Assembly: GCA_030447445.1 (NCBI GenBank)
Contig: JAUJOW010000012.1
Coordinates: 19,214-83,213, forward strand
Length of the DNA stretch: 64,000 nt
From: Acidimicrobiales bacterium
GTDB lineage: Bacteria > Actinomycetota > Acidimicrobiia > Acidimicrobiales > Iamiaceae
Reading direction: 5' to 3'
The notes below the pieces were generated by a model. That model saw only the letters and a list, made by a program, of their open reading frames with translations, was not told where the DNA came from and did no database searches. Made by a program: the position numbers and the translations under genes. This document shows, piece by piece, positions 20,862-32,674 of the stretch. Position 1 is the first letter of the stretch; every line of letters starts with the position of its first letter.

Positions 20862-21599
20862 GTGCCTGCTGGACGTGCCACCCGGCTGCTCGGCCTGCTC
20901 GGGCTCCTCGGCCTCACGCTCCTGACGGCATGCTCGGAGGCCCCGTCGCTCGGAGCTCCCGATCCCGCCTCGGAGCAGGGCCGTGAGATCGAAAACCTGT
21001 GGCGGGGCACCGTGGTCGCCGCCCTGGTCGTCGGCGCCATCGTCTGGGGCCTGATCCTGTGGTCGATCGTGCGCTACCGCAAGCGCAACGACGACGTGCC
21101 CGACCAGAGCCCCTACAACGTGCCCATCGAGGCCGTGTACACGATCGTGCCAGTGCTCATCGTGGCCGTCCTCTTCTATTTCACCCTGCGCACCCAGGTC
21201 GACGTCAGGGAGACGAACGCCTCCCCTGACGTCACCGTCGAGGTGGTCGGGTTCCAGTGGCAGTGGCAGTTCCGCTACCCGGGCGAGGACGTCATCGTCA
21301 CCGGCCGCCCCTCGGGCCGGCCCGAGATGGTCCTGCCGGTGGGGCGCACCGTCCGCCTGAGGCTGATCGCCGCCGACGTCAACCACTCCTTCTGGGTGCC
21401 CCGCTTCCTGTCCAAGCGCGATCTGATCCCCGGGATCCGCAACGTGATCGACATCGACACCACCGAGAAGGGGTCCTTCGTCGGGCGCTGCGCCGAGTTC
21501 TGCGGACTCGACCACTGGCGCATGTACTTCTCGGTGCGGGTGGTCGACCCGTCCACCTACGAGGCCTGGCTGGCCGACCAGCAGGAGACCCCCGGATGA
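20862..21599 (+). CDS. ctaC: Cytochrome c oxidase subunit II
   Basis: Lipobox-like [38 protein letters not shown], CuA motif [12 protein letters not shown]. Confidence 0.95.
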   Translation: MPAGRATRLLGLLGLLGLTLLTACSEAPSLGAPDPASEQGREIENLWRGTVVAALVVGAIVWGLILWSIVRYRKRNDDVPDQSPYNVPIEAVYTIVPVLIVAVLFYFTLRTQVDVRETNASPDVTVEVVGFQWQWQFRYPGEDVIVTGRPSGRPEMVLPVGRTVRLRLIAADVNHSFWVPRFLSKRDLIPGIRNVIDIDTTEKGSFVGRCAEFCGLDHWRMYFSVRVVDPSTYEAWLADQQETPG

Positions 21600-23308
21600 C
21601 CGTGCTCGATGCACCCCGGTCGGCGCCCGAGGAGCCCGAGCACCCCCCCGCGGCGCCCGCCACCGGGCTCCTCGGATGGCTGACCACAACCGATCACAAG
21701 AAGATCGGCATCAGCTACATGGTGACCGCCTTCGGCTTCTTCATGTTCGGTGGTGTCCTCGCCCTCGTGGTGCGGGCCGAGCTCTACAGCCCCGGCTCCC
21801 AGCTCGTCAGCGAAGGCACCTACAACCAGGTCTTCACGATGCACGGCAGCGTCATGATGTACCTGTTCATCGTCCCCTTCGCCTTCGGGTTCGCCAACTT
21901 CATCGTGCCCCTGCACATCGGCGCCGACGAGATGGCGTTCCCCCGCCTCAACGCGCTCAGCTACTGGCTCTACCTGTTCGGCGCGCTCACCATGGTCACC
22001 GGATTCCTCACCGCCGACGGGCCTCCCGCGTTCGGTTGGACGGCCTACGCCCCGCTGTCGGACTCGATCCGCACACCGTCGGTCGGCGCCGACCTGTGGC
22101 TCATCGCCATCGTGCTGACCGGCCTGTCGAGCGTGCTCGGGGCGGTCAACATCGTGGCCACCGTGTCGGCCATGCGGGCCCCGGGCATGTCGATGTTCCG
22201 CATGCCCATCTTCACCTGGAACATGTTGGTGACGAGCGTGCTGGTGCTGATCGCCTTCCCGGTGCTGACGGCGGCCTGCCTCATGCTCTTGGCCGACCGG
22301 ATGCTCCAAGCCCACATCTTCGACGCCGGGGCCGGCGGTTCACCCATCCTGTGGCAGCACCTGTTCTGGTTCTTCGGCCACCCCGAGGTGTACATCGCCG
22401 CGCTGCCGTTCTTCGGGATCATCACCGAGGTGCTGGCGGTGTTCTCGTGGCGACCGGTGTTCGGGTACAAGGGCCTGGTCTTCGCCACGCTGGGCATCGC
22501 GTCGCTGTCGGTGGGCGTGTGGGCGCACCACATGTTCGCCACCGGCGCCGTCGAGGTCGGCTTCTTCAGCGGGCTCTCCTACCTGATCGCCGTGCCCACG
22601 GGGGTCAAGTTCTTCAACTGGATCGGCACCCTCTGGAAGGGGCGGTTGACGTTTCCCACGCCGATGCTGTTCGCCATCGGCTTCCTCCTCCTGTTCCTGC
22701 TCGGCGGTCTGACCGGCGTGATCCTGGCCTCGCCTCCGGTCGACTACCACCTCCATGACTCCTACTTCGTGGTCGCCCACATGCACTACGTGCTCTTCGG
22801 CGGCTCGGCCTTCGCCCTGTTCGCCGGGATCTACTACTGGTACCCGAAGTTCACCGGCAAGCGGCTGCACGAGGGCTGGGGCAAGCTCCACTTCGCCCTG
22901 ATGTTCATCGGGTTCAACCTCACCTTCCTCGTCCAGCACCGGCTCGGGCTCGAGGGCATGCCCCGCCGCGTGGCCGACTACCTGCCGTCGGACGGCTTCA
23001 CCGACCTCAACCGGGTCTCGTCGGTGGGTTCGGCCCTGCTCGGGATGTCGACGCTTCCGTTCCTCTGGAACCTCTGGCGGACTCATCGTCGAGGCGGACC
23101 GGCCGGCGACGACCCGTGGGGCGGCCAGACCCTCGAGTGGGCGACGTCCTCCCCGCCGCCGCCGCACAACTTCGACCGGCTGCCGCCCATCCGGTCGAAC
23201 CGGCCGGTGTGGGACCTGAACCACCCCGTCGGCCCTGACCACCGGTCCGGCGAGACCGAGTACGACCCCGGCGGCCCTCCCGACGGCGAGAAGGCCGGGC
23301 ACCGGTGA
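21596..23308 (+). CDS. ctaD: Cytochrome c oxidase subunit I
   Basis: [89 protein letters not shown] overlap with ctaC. Confidence 0.97.
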   Translation: MTVLDAPRSAPEEPEHPPAAPATGLLGWLTTTDHKKIGISYMVTAFGFFMFGGVLALVVRAELYSPGSQLVSEGTYNQVFTMHGSVMMYLFIVPFAFGFANFIVPLHIGADEMAFPRLNALSYWLYLFGALTMVTGFLTADGPPAFGWTAYAPLSDSIRTPSVGADLWLIAIVLTGLSSVLGAVNIVATVSAMRAPGMSMFRMPIFTWNMLVTSVLVLIAFPVLTAACLMLLADRMLQAHIFDAGAGGSPILWQHLFWFFGHPEVYIAALPFFGIITEVLAVFSWRPVFGYKGLVFATLGIASLSVGVWAHHMFATGAVEVGFFSGLSYLIAVPTGVKFFNWIGTLWKGRLTFPTPMLFAIGFLLLFLLGGLTGVILASPPVDYHLHDSYFVVAHMHYVLFGGSAFALFAGIYYWYPKFTGKRLHEGWGKLHFALMFIGFNLTFLVQHRLGLEGMPRRVADYLPSDGFTDLNRVSSVGSALLGMSTLPFLWNLWRTHRRGGPAGDDPWGGQTLEWATSSPPPPHNFDRLPPIRSNRPVWDLNHPVGPDHRSGETEYDPGGPPDGEKAGHR

Positions 23309-23715
23309 GTTTCCAGGATGACGCCGGGCGGACCGACGACAGCCCGGGCTTCGACGTGCAGGCCCGCATCTTCACCGCCATCGGCGTGTTCGTCACCGTG
23401 GTCTCGATCGTCTACGGGTTCATCAGCTACGAGTGGGCGGGGACGGTCATGCTCTCCCTGACCAGCGGCCTGGCCTTCCTCACCGGCGCCTACCTCGGCT
23501 GGCGCAAGCCGAGCCACGGGACCGTCGAGGACGCCGAGCACGCCGACGACGAGCCCTGGTTCCCGTCGGCCAGCATCTGGCCTTTCGCGGTGGGCGCCGG
23601 TGCCGCCCTCGTGGCCAACGGGCTGCTGCTCGGCACGTGGCTCCTGGCCCCGTCCGTGGTCGTCCTCGCCTACGCCGTGGCCGGCTTCGTGCTCCAGAGC
23701 CGCCGCCGGGCCTGA
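23305..23715 (+). CDS. ctaF: Cytochrome c oxidase subunit IV (actinobacterial CtaF-like)
   Basis: Small membrane protein coupled to cta[45 protein letters not shown]. Confidence 0.85.
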   Translation: MSFQDDAGRTDDSPGFDVQARIFTAIGVFVTVVSIVYGFISYEWAGTVMLSLTSGLAFLTGAYLGWRKPSHGTVEDAEHADDEPWFPSASIWPFAVGAGAALVANGLLLGTWLLAPSVVVLAYAVAGFVLQSRRRA

Positions 23716-23716
23716 G

Positions 23717-25147
23717 TTAGTCGGCCGGGGTGGGGCGGGGGTCGGGGCGGGGTCGGTCTCGGGTGCGACGGGGCGGGGGGACCGGCTTCGGGACCGTCTC
23801 GCCGCGGGCCACCTCCCGGTCCACGAGGTCACGGCACAGCCGGTAGGCGATCCACCCGGCCACCGGCGGAGCGACCAGGCAGAGGATGCGGAACGCCCAC
23901 AGCACGGCGTTCACCGACAGCCCGAAGGTCGTGGCCGTCACGTCGGTGGACGCCGACAGGGTCAGCACCGTGTAGAAGGCGAGGGTGGCGACGCCGAGGG
24001 CCGTGCGCACGGGCCGGTCGCGGGGGCGATCGAGTAGGTGATGCTCGGCCCGGTCGCCGGTGCGACGAGCCTCGAGGAACGGCCAGGCGAAGAGGGCGGC
24101 GAAGGTGAGCCCGGCCAGGAGCACGGCGGGGAAGAACGGAGCCGGCACCTCGAAGCCGAAGGCCCGGATCTCCCACGCCGGCCAGACCCGCAGGGCGCCG
24201 TCGAGCCAGCCCATGTACCAGTCGGGCTGCGAGGCGGCCGACACCTCCGCAGGGTCGAACGGGCCGTACAACCACACCGGGTTGATCTGGGCCAGGCCAC
24301 CCATGGCCGAGAGCACGGCGGCGGTGATGAGCATCAGGCCGATGGACTTGAAGGCGAAGCTCGGCCACACCCGCTCGCCCACCACGTTGTCCTCGCGGCG
24401 CTCACCGCCGCCGAACTGGGTGTGCTTCTGGCGGACGACCAGGCCCAGGTGGGCCCCGAGGAGGGCGATGATGGCGGCCGGCGCCAACAGGATGTGGATG
24501 ACGTAGAGGCGGGAGATGATGTCGGGCCCGGGGAACTCGCCCCCGAACAGCAGGGACGCCACCCAGGTGCCGGCCACCGGGATCGAGAGGGCGATCGAGT
24601 AGGCGATGCGCAGGCCGGTGCCGGAGAGTTGATCGTCGAGCAGCGAGTAACCGGCGAACCCGTTGAAGATGCCGAGGATCAGGAGGGTGACCCCGATCAT
24701 CCAGTTCAGCTCGCGCGGGCGGCGGAAGGCGCCCGTGAAGAAGACCCGCATGAGGTGCACGACGATGGCGGCGAGGAACAGCAGCGCCGCCCAGTGGTGG
24801 ATCTGTCGCATCACCAGACCGGCTCGCACGTCGAAGCTGAGATCGAGGGCCGACCGGTATGCCTCGGTCATCTCGACGCCCTGCAGCGGCTCATAGCTGC
24901 CGGTGTAGATCACCTCCTCCTGGCTCGGCGAGAAGAAGAAGGTGAGGTAGACGCCCGTGGCGAGCAGCACGACGAACGAGTAGAGGGCCAGCTCCCCGAT
25001 GAGGAACGACCAGTGGTCGGGGAACACCTTGCCGAGCGCCGACCGGGCGAACTTGGCGGCGCCGAGGCGGCTGTCGAGCCAGCGAGCGGTGCGCCGGGTC
25101 ACCAGGCGGTCGGGCTTGGAGTGGCGGCGACGGCGAAGCGGTGCCAC
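23717..25147 (-). CDS. qcrB: Cytochrome bc1 complex cytochrome b
   Basis: KVFPDHWSFLIGELALYSFVVLLATGVYLTFFF, RQIHHWAALLFLAAIVVHLMRVFFTGAFRRPRELNW. Confidence 0.95.
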   Translation of the reverse strand: MAPLRRRRHSKPDRLVTRRTARWLDSRLGAAKFARSALGKVFPDHWSFLIGELALYSFVVLLATGVYLTFFFSPSQEEVIYTGSYEPLQGVEMTEAYRSALDLSFDVRAGLVMRQIHHWAALLFLAAIVVHLMRVFFTGAFRRPRELNWMIGVTLLILGIFNGFAGYSLLDDQLSGTGLRIAYSIALSIPVAGTWVASLLFGGEFPGPDIISRLYVIHILLAPAAIIALLGAHLGLVVRQKHTQFGGGERREDNVVGERVWPSFAFKSIGLMLITAAVLSAMGGLAQINPVWLYGPFDPAEVSAASQPDWYMGWLDGALRVWPAWEIRAFGFEVPAPFFPAVLLAGLTFAALFAWPFLEARRTGDRAEHHLLDRPRDRPVRTALGVATLAFYTVLTLSASTDVTATTFGLSVNAVLWAFRILCLVAPPVAGWIAYRLCRDLVDREVARGETVPKPVPPPRRTRDRPRPDPRPTPAD

Positions 25148-25148
25148 G

Positions 25149-26063
25149 TCAGCGGCCCCTGTCCCAGAAGCCCGGGCCGGTCGGCGCCTCGAAGTCGCCT
25201 GTGGCCACCACGAAGCCCTCGTCGTCGATGCGGATGGGGAGGCTGGGCAGCGCCCGGGTGGCGGGGCCGAACACGGGCCGGGCGTCGTCGAGCACGTCGA
25301 AGGTCGACTGGTGGCAGGGGCAGAGGAGGAGGTGCTCGGGAGCCTGGTAGAGGCCCACCGGGCAGCCGAGGTGCGTGCACAGCTTGGAGTAGGCGAGGAG
25401 CTCGGCGGCCTCGCTGGTTCGGTCGCTGGTCTCGGCCCCCGCCGCCCCGTCGTCGGATCGGGAGCGGCCGGGCCGGATGAGCAACGTGGGGGCGTCGGCG
25501 GCGTCGGTGTGGTCCTCGGGGAAGGCGGTCAACAGGCCGTCGACGGCCACCTCGTCAGCCCGGATGGGCCGGTTGGCTTCGTCGACGAGGCGGACCCCGG
25601 CCCGGAACGGGGTGCCCTTGAACCCCCTGCCGGGCCGGGGACCGAGGGAGCGGATGGGGAACACGAGGGCGGCGGCGAGGGCGGCCACGGCGGCCCCCGC
25701 CATCTTGACGAGCAGCCCCCGACGGGCCAGGACGTGCTCGCCCTGCTCGAACTGGGTGGTGAAGGCGGCGATGTCCTCCTCGCTCGACTCGAGGGGCTTG
25801 CGCTCCTCGATGGCCGGGCCGTGGGGCATGAAGTAGCGGGCCCAGACCACGAGCCCGACCCCGAGGCCACCGAGGGCCAGGGCGAGCAGGATGCCCTCCA
25901 GTTGCGGCTGGCCGCCGGTCGAGAACACCACGGCGAGCCCGACGGCCCCCAGGATGCTGACGGCGAAGGCCACGGCGGTGAGGCGCTCGCCCTGCCGGGC
26001 CTGCTCCGGGCGCACCTCCGGGGCGTCCCCGGCCTCGTCCCGTCGTCCTTCGGTCGTCGTCAT
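25149..26063 (-). CDS. qcrA: Rieske iron-sulfur subunit
   Basis: CTHLGCPVGLYQAPEHLLLCPCHQSTFD; ATG at 26063 overlaps the qcrC stop. Confidence 0.94.
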   Translation of the reverse strand: MTTTEGRRDEAGDAPEVRPEQARQGERLTAVAFAVSILGAVGLAVVFSTGGQPQLEGILLALALGGLGVGLVVWARYFMPHGPAIEERKPLESSEEDIAAFTTQFEQGEHVLARRGLLVKMAGAAVAALAAALVFPIRSLGPRPGRGFKGTPFRAGVRLVDEANRPIRADEVAVDGLLTAFPEDHTDAADAPTLLIRPGRSRSDDGAAGAETSDRTSEAAELLAYSKLCTHLGCPVGLYQAPEHLLLCPCHQSTFDVLDDARPVFGPATRALPSLPIRIDDEGFVVATGDFEAPTGPGFWDRGR

Positions 26064-26866
26064 CCCGCCTCGGCCTTCCGGCGGTGGTAGGACCGCTTGC
26101 CGATGACGTATGAGACGAGCAGCAACAAACCCATGCCGAGCACCCACACGAGGAACCCCTCGGGGATGGGGCCGAGCCGGCCGAGGGCGATGCCCCCACG
26201 GTCGTCGGGGTCTTCGAGGTAGCGGACGTAGCGGGCGATGGCATCCACCTCGGCGTCGTCGAGCGCGTCGCGGCCGAACACGGGCATCTGGCCGGGGCCG
26301 ATCCGCATCGCCGCGCCGACCTGGGTCGGGGTGGCCTGGCCGAGGGAGGGCGCCGCCCGCCCGTAGCTGAGCGCCCCTCCCGCCCCGGTGGCGCTGTGGC
26401 AGGCCTGGCAGTTGTCTCTGAACAGCTCCCCGCCCAGGGACAGATCGCCGGTGGCGGCATCGACGTCCGGCACGTCGGGCCCGTCGCCGAGGGTGCCGAC
26501 GTAGGCCACGAGGGCGGCGATCTCGTGCGGTTCGTAGGCTGGCTCCTTGCGCTGGGGGATCTCCTCGGAGCTGGCCAGGGGCATGCGTCCGGTCGTCAGG
26601 TAGTAGTAGGCGGCGGCCTCGCCCGAGTCCTCGAGCGATGGGCCCCGGTCGGCCCCGTCAGGGGCTCGAACGCCCTCGCCGTCGAGACCGTGGCAGCTCG
26701 AACAGCCCACGACGAAGAGCTCACGGCCCTGGGCCACCAGGTCGCCACCGGGCCGCCCCGGCGGGTCTTCCTCCTGGGCTGCCGATCCCGCTCCGAGGAC
26801 CAGGAACAGCGCCGCCGCCAGGACCGGCACGAGGAGGGCGGGGTGGCGCAGTCGACGGAGGGTCAC
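26060..26866 (-). CDS. qcrC: Diheme cytochrome c subunit
   Basis: Two CXXCH motifs (CSSCHGLDGEG, CQACHSATGAGG); C-terminal TM. Confidence 0.93.
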   Translation of the reverse strand: MTLRRLRHPALLVPVLAAALFLVLGAGSAAQEEDPPGRPGGDLVAQGRELFVVGCSSCHGLDGEGVRAPDGADRGPSLEDSGEAAAYYYLTTGRMPLASSEEIPQRKEPAYEPHEIAALVAYVGTLGDGPDVPDVDAATGDLSLGGELFRDNCQACHSATGAGGALSYGRAAPSLGQATPTQVGAAMRIGPGQMPVFGRDALDDAEVDAIARYVRYLEDPDDRGGIALGRLGPIPEGFLVWVLGMGLLLLVSYVIGKRSYHRRKAEAG

Positions 26867-26873
26867 CGGGTGG

Positions 26874-27437
26874 TCATCGCAAGAGGTAGATGGTGGCGAA
26901 CATGGCCACCCAGACGACGTCGACGAAGTGCCAGTAGTAGGCGCACACGGTCACGCCGGGCCCGACCGGGGCCGCCGATCGGCCACCGACGGCGCCGATG
27001 ACGGCCAGCATGAAGGCGATGCCCCCGAGGACGTGGAGGCCGTGGAAGCCGGTCATGAGGTAGAAGATCGAGCCGTAGGCGTGGGTCGAGATGGAGAAGG
27101 GCAGCTCGACGTACTCGACGGCCTGGTTGGTGAGGAACAGGGCCCCCAGCCCGGCGGTGACTAGCAGCCACCGGACAGCCAGCGACCGGTCTCCCCGCTC
27201 CGCCGCCCGCACGGCGACGTGCATGGTGAAGCTGGACCCGACCAGCACCCCGGTGGCGGCGGTGGTCCGCAGGGTGGCCAGCTCGACACCCTCGGGGGGC
27301 CAGACCAGGTTCTCGGCCCGGAGGGTGAAGTAGGCGGCGAACAGCCCGGCGAAGAACATGAGCTCCGACGAGAGCCACACGACCGTGCCGACGCCGAGCA
27401 ACGACGGACGACGGACGGTCTCGGCAGCAGCGGCCAT
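26874..27437 (-). CDS. ctaE: Cytochrome c oxidase subunit III
   Basis: VGTVVWLSSELMFFAGLFAAYFTLRAE, YLMTGFHGLHVLGGIAFML, YYWHFVDVVWVAMFATIYLL. Confidence 0.94.
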   Translation of the reverse strand: MAAAAETVRRPSLLGVGTVVWLSSELMFFAGLFAAYFTLRAENLVWPPEGVELATLRTTAATGVLVGSSFTMHVAVRAAERGDRSLAVRWLLVTAGLGALFLTNQAVEYVELPFSISTHAYGSIFYLMTGFHGLHVLGGIAFMLAVIGAVGGRSAAPVGPGVTVCAYYWHFVDVVWVAMFATIYLLR

Positions 27438-27580
27438 CGCGGTGCACTGTACGGCTCCCCCTTCCCCCCGGCCGGGTCGGAGCCGTCCGGCGAATGCAGT
27501 GGCGAGGAACCGGACGCTCCGCACGGTCGATCGCCGCCTGCGCTCTCGACGGGAACCGCAGGCGGCGTACCGTCGGGCTG

Positions 27581-28465
27581 ATGCCGCCGCCGTCGGTTCG
27601 CACCGTGGTCCTCGACTGGAGCGTCGACCCCGCCATGGCGCTGCTCGTCGGTTTGGCCGCCTACCTCTACCTGCTCGGCGTGCGGCGGTTGGCCCGGCGC
27701 CGCCCGGGCGGTGACCGGCGGTCTCGCCGCTGGCCCCCGCCGCGCACCTTGGCCTTTGCCGCCGGTCTCCTCACCCTGGTGTTCGCCACCCAGTCCGGCC
27801 TCGCCCGTTACGACACCGTGCTGTTCAGCCTGCACACCGTCCAGCACGTGCTGCTCGGCATGGTCGCGCCGGTGCTGCTCGCCCTCGGCGCCCCCATCAC
27901 GCTCGCACTGCAAGCGTCGGCCCGCCCCACCCATCGGACCCTGCTGCGAGTCGTCCACCATCCCGTCGTGGCGGCCCTGACCCACCCCCTCGTGGCGTGG
28001 GGCCTGTTCGGGGGCACGCTCTTCGCCCTGTACTTCTCGCCGCTGTTCGAGCAGTCACTGCGCAACGACCTCGTCCACCAGGCCGTGCACGTCCACTTCG
28101 TGGCCGCCGGGCTCCTGTTCGCCTGGCCAGCGGTTGGCCTCGACCCGCAACGGCGACGCCTGTCCCACCCGGGCCGGCTGCTCTACGTGCTGATGGCCGT
28201 GCCCTTCCACGCCTTCCTCGGCCTGGCCGTGCTGTCGGCGGCCGAGCAGCCTCTCGGGGCCGACGTGTACGGCGCAGTGGCCCGGGACTGGGGTCCGACG
28301 TTGGCCGTCGACCAGCGCACGGGAGCGGCCGTGCTGTGGGCGCTCGGCGACCTGTTCGGTCTCGTGGCCGGCGCCATCGTCGTCATCCAGTGGATCAAGG
28401 CCGACGAGCGGCGCCAGGCTCGGGAGGACCGCCGCCTCGACGAGGCGATGAAGGTGTCCGGTTAG
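27581..28465 (+). CDS. CtaG-like cytochrome c oxidase assembly membrane protein
   Basis: LHTVQHVLLGMVAPVLLALGAPITLALQ, polytopic membrane protein next to ctaE. Confidence 0.85.
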   Translation: MPPPSVRTVVLDWSVDPAMALLVGLAAYLYLLGVRRLARRRPGGDRRSRRWPPPRTLAFAAGLLTLVFATQSGLARYDTVLFSLHTVQHVLLGMVAPVLLALGAPITLALQASARPTHRTLLRVVHHPVVAALTHPLVAWGLFGGTLFALYFSPLFEQSLRNDLVHQAVHVHFVAAGLLFAWPAVGLDPQRRRLSHPGRLLYVLMAVPFHAFLGLAVLSAAEQPLGADVYGAVARDWGPTLAVDQRTGAAVLWALGDLFGLVAGAIVVIQWIKADERRQAREDRRLDEAMKVSG

Positions 28466-28485
28466 CCCCTCGGTTCGCCCTCGCG

Positions 28486-30018
<1,533 letters not shown>

Positions 30019-30032
30019 CTACGGTCCCGGCA

Positions 30033-31463
30033 ATGGCCGAAGGCGACCCCTCGTACACCATGACCCCCGACGAGTTCCGCCGGTGGGGTCACGAGGCGGT
30101 GGAGTGGGTGGCGAGGTACATGGAGCAGGTGGAGGACCTGCCGGTCCGCTCCCCGGTTGCTCCCGGTGGCGTGCAGGCGGCAATGCCCCCGCACCCACCG
30201 GTCGAACCGGAGCCGTGGGACCGCATCCTCGCCGACCTCGACCGAGTGGTCCTACCGGGCATCACCCACTGGCAGTCGCCGAACTTCTTCGGCTACTTCC
30301 AGGCCAACGCCTCCGGACCCTCGATCATCGGAGAGCTGGTGGCCGCCGGGCTCGGCGTGCAGGGGATGCTCTGGTCGACGAGCCCGGCGGGCACCGAGGT
30401 CGAGACCGTGGTGCTCGACTGGCTGGCCGAGCTCCTCGAGCTTCCCGAGTGCTTCCGCTCCTCCGGCCCTGGTGGTGGAGTGATCCAGGACGGCGCCTCC
30501 GGGGCGACGCTCTGCGCCCTGCTCGCCGCCCGCGAGCGGGCCGGCGGGGTCGAGGCGCTCGACCGCCTCGTCGCCTACACGTCACAGGAGGCCCACTCCT
30601 CGGTGGAGAAGGGGGCTCGGGTGGCCGGTCTGCGCTCCGCTCAGCTCCACCTGGTCGAGGCCGACCGAGCCACCCGAGCCATGCGGGTCGACCAGCTGGC
30701 AGCGGCCATGGCCGCCGACGCCACCGCCGGCCGGACACCGTTCTTCGTGTGCGCCACCGTGGGCTCGACGTCGTCGCACGCCATCGACGACGTCGACGCC
30801 ATCGGTCGCGCCTGCGGTGACCACGGCGCCTGGTTGCACGTGGACGCCGCCCACGCCGGCGCCGCCGCCGTCTGCCCCGAGCTGCGGCCGATCGTGAACG
30901 GCGGGCTCGAGCGGGCCGACAGCTACTGCGTCGACCCGCACAAGTGGTTGTTCACGAACCTCGAGTGCGATGCCTTCTACGTGGCCGACCGCCGCCACCT
31001 CGTCGCCGCGCTCAGCGTGATGCCCGAGTACCTCCGCAACCCGGCGTCGTCCTCCGGAGCGGTCATCGACTACCGCGACTGGCACCTCCCCCTCGGTCGC
31101 CGCTTCCGGGCGCTCAAGCTCTGGTTCGTCCTGCGCCACTACGGAGCCGAGGGCCTGCGTCACCACGTCGCCGCCCACGTCGAGTGGGCTCGGGAACTGG
31201 CCAGCTGGATCGACGACGACCCACGGTTCACCCGCATCGAACCCACCCCCTTGAACCTCGTCTGCTTCCGGCCCGCCGCCGGCGGCGAGGAGGCGGCCCA
31301 GCGGTTGCTCGACGACGTGAACGCCAGCGGACGAGCCTTCCTCACCCACACCCGCATCGACGGCCATCTCGTGCTGCGGGCCTCGATCGGCCAGACCGCC
31401 ACCGAACGGCGCCACGTCGAGGCCCTCTGGCGCCTCCTGTCCGACCTGACCCCGGACGCCTAG
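30033..31463 (+). CDS. PLP-dependent group II decarboxylase (aromatic amino-acid decarboxylase-like)
   Basis: HWQSPNFFGYFQANASGPSIIGEL, SQEAHSSVEKGARVAGL, VDPHKWLFTNLECDAFYV. Confidence 0.92.
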   Translation: MAEGDPSYTMTPDEFRRWGHEAVEWVARYMEQVEDLPVRSPVAPGGVQAAMPPHPPVEPEPWDRILADLDRVVLPGITHWQSPNFFGYFQANASGPSIIGELVAAGLGVQGMLWSTSPAGTEVETVVLDWLAELLELPECFRSSGPGGGVIQDGASGATLCALLAARERAGGVEALDRLVAYTSQEAHSSVEKGARVAGLRSAQLHLVEADRATRAMRVDQLAAAMAADATAGRTPFFVCATVGSTSSHAIDDVDAIGRACGDHGAWLHVDAAHAGAAAVCPELRPIVNGGLERADSYCVDPHKWLFTNLECDAFYVADRRHLVAALSVMPEYLRNPASSSGAVIDYRDWHLPLGRRFRALKLWFVLRHYGAEGLRHHVAAHVEWARELASWIDDDPRFTRIEPTPLNLVCFRPAAGGEEAAQRLLDDVNASGRAFLTHTRIDGHLVLRASIGQTATERRHVEALWRLLSDLTPDA

Positions 31464-31493
31464 CCCGCGAGCACGGAGGGGCATGCTGTCGAT

Positions 31494-32003
31494 ATGCCGG
31501 AGTCGAGCCTCGTCGGGCGCCTGCTGGTGGCAACCCCGGTCATCGCCGACCCCAACTTCGAGCGCACCGTCGTGCTCGTGCTGGCCCACGGCGAGGAGGG
31601 CATCCTCGGCGTGGTCCTCAACCGGCCAAGCACGACCGACGCTGCCGATCTGGTGCCGGGCTGGGGTGAGCGGGCGGTGCCGCCCCCGCTCATGTTCCTC
31701 GGTGGCCCGGTGGCCCCGAGCGCCGTCATCGGCCTGCACCGAGGGGGCGCCGTCGACCTCAACGTGGCCCCCGAGGACACCGACGACCCACCGGATGCCG
31801 TGCGGCTCTTCGCCGGATCGGCGGGGTGGGGCGCCGACCAGCTCGCTAGCGAGCTGGCCGAGCAGGCGTGGTGGGTGGTCGACGCCGACGCCGACGACGC
31901 CTTCACCGACGACCCGGGCTCCCTGTGGCGCCGGGTGGTGGCCCGCCAGCGTGGCACCGTCGCCTGGTTCGCCCACTTCCCCGCCAACCTGCGAGCGAAC
32001 TGA
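31494..32003 (+). CDS. YqgE/AlgH family protein
   Basis: LVGRLLVATPVIADPNFERTVVLVLAHGEEGILGVVLNRPS, FLGGPVAPSAVIGLHR, FAGSAGWGADQL. Confidence 0.93.
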   Translation: MPESSLVGRLLVATPVIADPNFERTVVLVLAHGEEGILGVVLNRPSTTDAADLVPGWGERAVPPPLMFLGGPVAPSAVIGLHRGGAVDLNVAPEDTDDPPDAVRLFAGSAGWGADQLASELAEQAWWVVDADADDAFTDDPGSLWRRVVARQRGTVAWFAHFPANLRAN

Positions 32004-32131
32004 GAGGCCGAGCCGGAACTAAGAGGCCGAGCCGATAGGCGAGGCCTCCATCAAGCACGGTGGGTGTTGCGGCGAAGCCGCATTGACATAGGGGACAGCG
32101 CGTGACCGAACCGCGCAACCTCTCCTGGGGA

Positions 32132-32566
32132 TCAGACGAGCTTGACGGCGGCGAGGACGAGCGCCGCGAACGTGGCGTTGCTGGCGAGCAGCATCCAGAT
32201 GAAGGTGCTCTTGAGCGAGCTGATCTCCCGGTGCAGCGACGCCTCGACACTCAGCCGAAGTGCCTCGAGCTCGCCTCCGAGTGCTGACGTCCGGTTGTCG
32301 AGCTCGCCTCGGAGCGCGGTGGTCTGACTCTGGAGCTCGCCTCGGAGCTCGGCGGTCTGGCCGTGGAGCTCGCCTCGGAGCGCGGCGGTTTGCTCACGGA
32401 TCTCGCCTCGGAGCACGGTGGCCAGATGGTCGAGATCTCGCTTGGTGGCGACATCAGCCCAACCGACAGGCGGGAGGTGCTCCATCAGGACGGTGGCCTC
32501 GTCGTGGCCGAGCGTCTCCTCGAGCTTCTGGTACATGCGGTGCCGGGTCTCCTCGGTGATGGCCAT
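32132..32566 (-). CDS. Coiled-coil protein with a C-terminal TM (144 aa)
   Basis: Repeats of LRGELxxQTxA, C-terminal FIWMLLASNATFAALVLAAVKLV. Confidence 0.75.
   Translation of the reverse strand: MAITEETRHRMYQKLEETLGHDEATVLMEHLPPVGWADVATKRDLDHLATVLRGEIREQTAALRGELHGQTAELRGELQSQTTALRGELDNRTSALGGELEALRLSVEASLHREISSLKSTFIWMLLASNATFAALVLAAVKLV
32267..32431 (+). repeat. Five copies of a 33-bp tandem repeat encoding an 11-residue coiled-coil unit
   Basis: GAGCTCGCCTCSGAGYNC... restarts at 32267, 32300, 32333, 32366 and 32399. Confidence 0.9.
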
Positions 32567-32674
32567 CGCTTCCTCGAATCGGGTTGAGCTGATCGGAGGG
32601 AGCGTCGGCTCCGAGATGCGGTCAGGGTACCCGCATCCGCCCCCGCCGGAAGAGGACAGAGGTACCGTTCGGCC

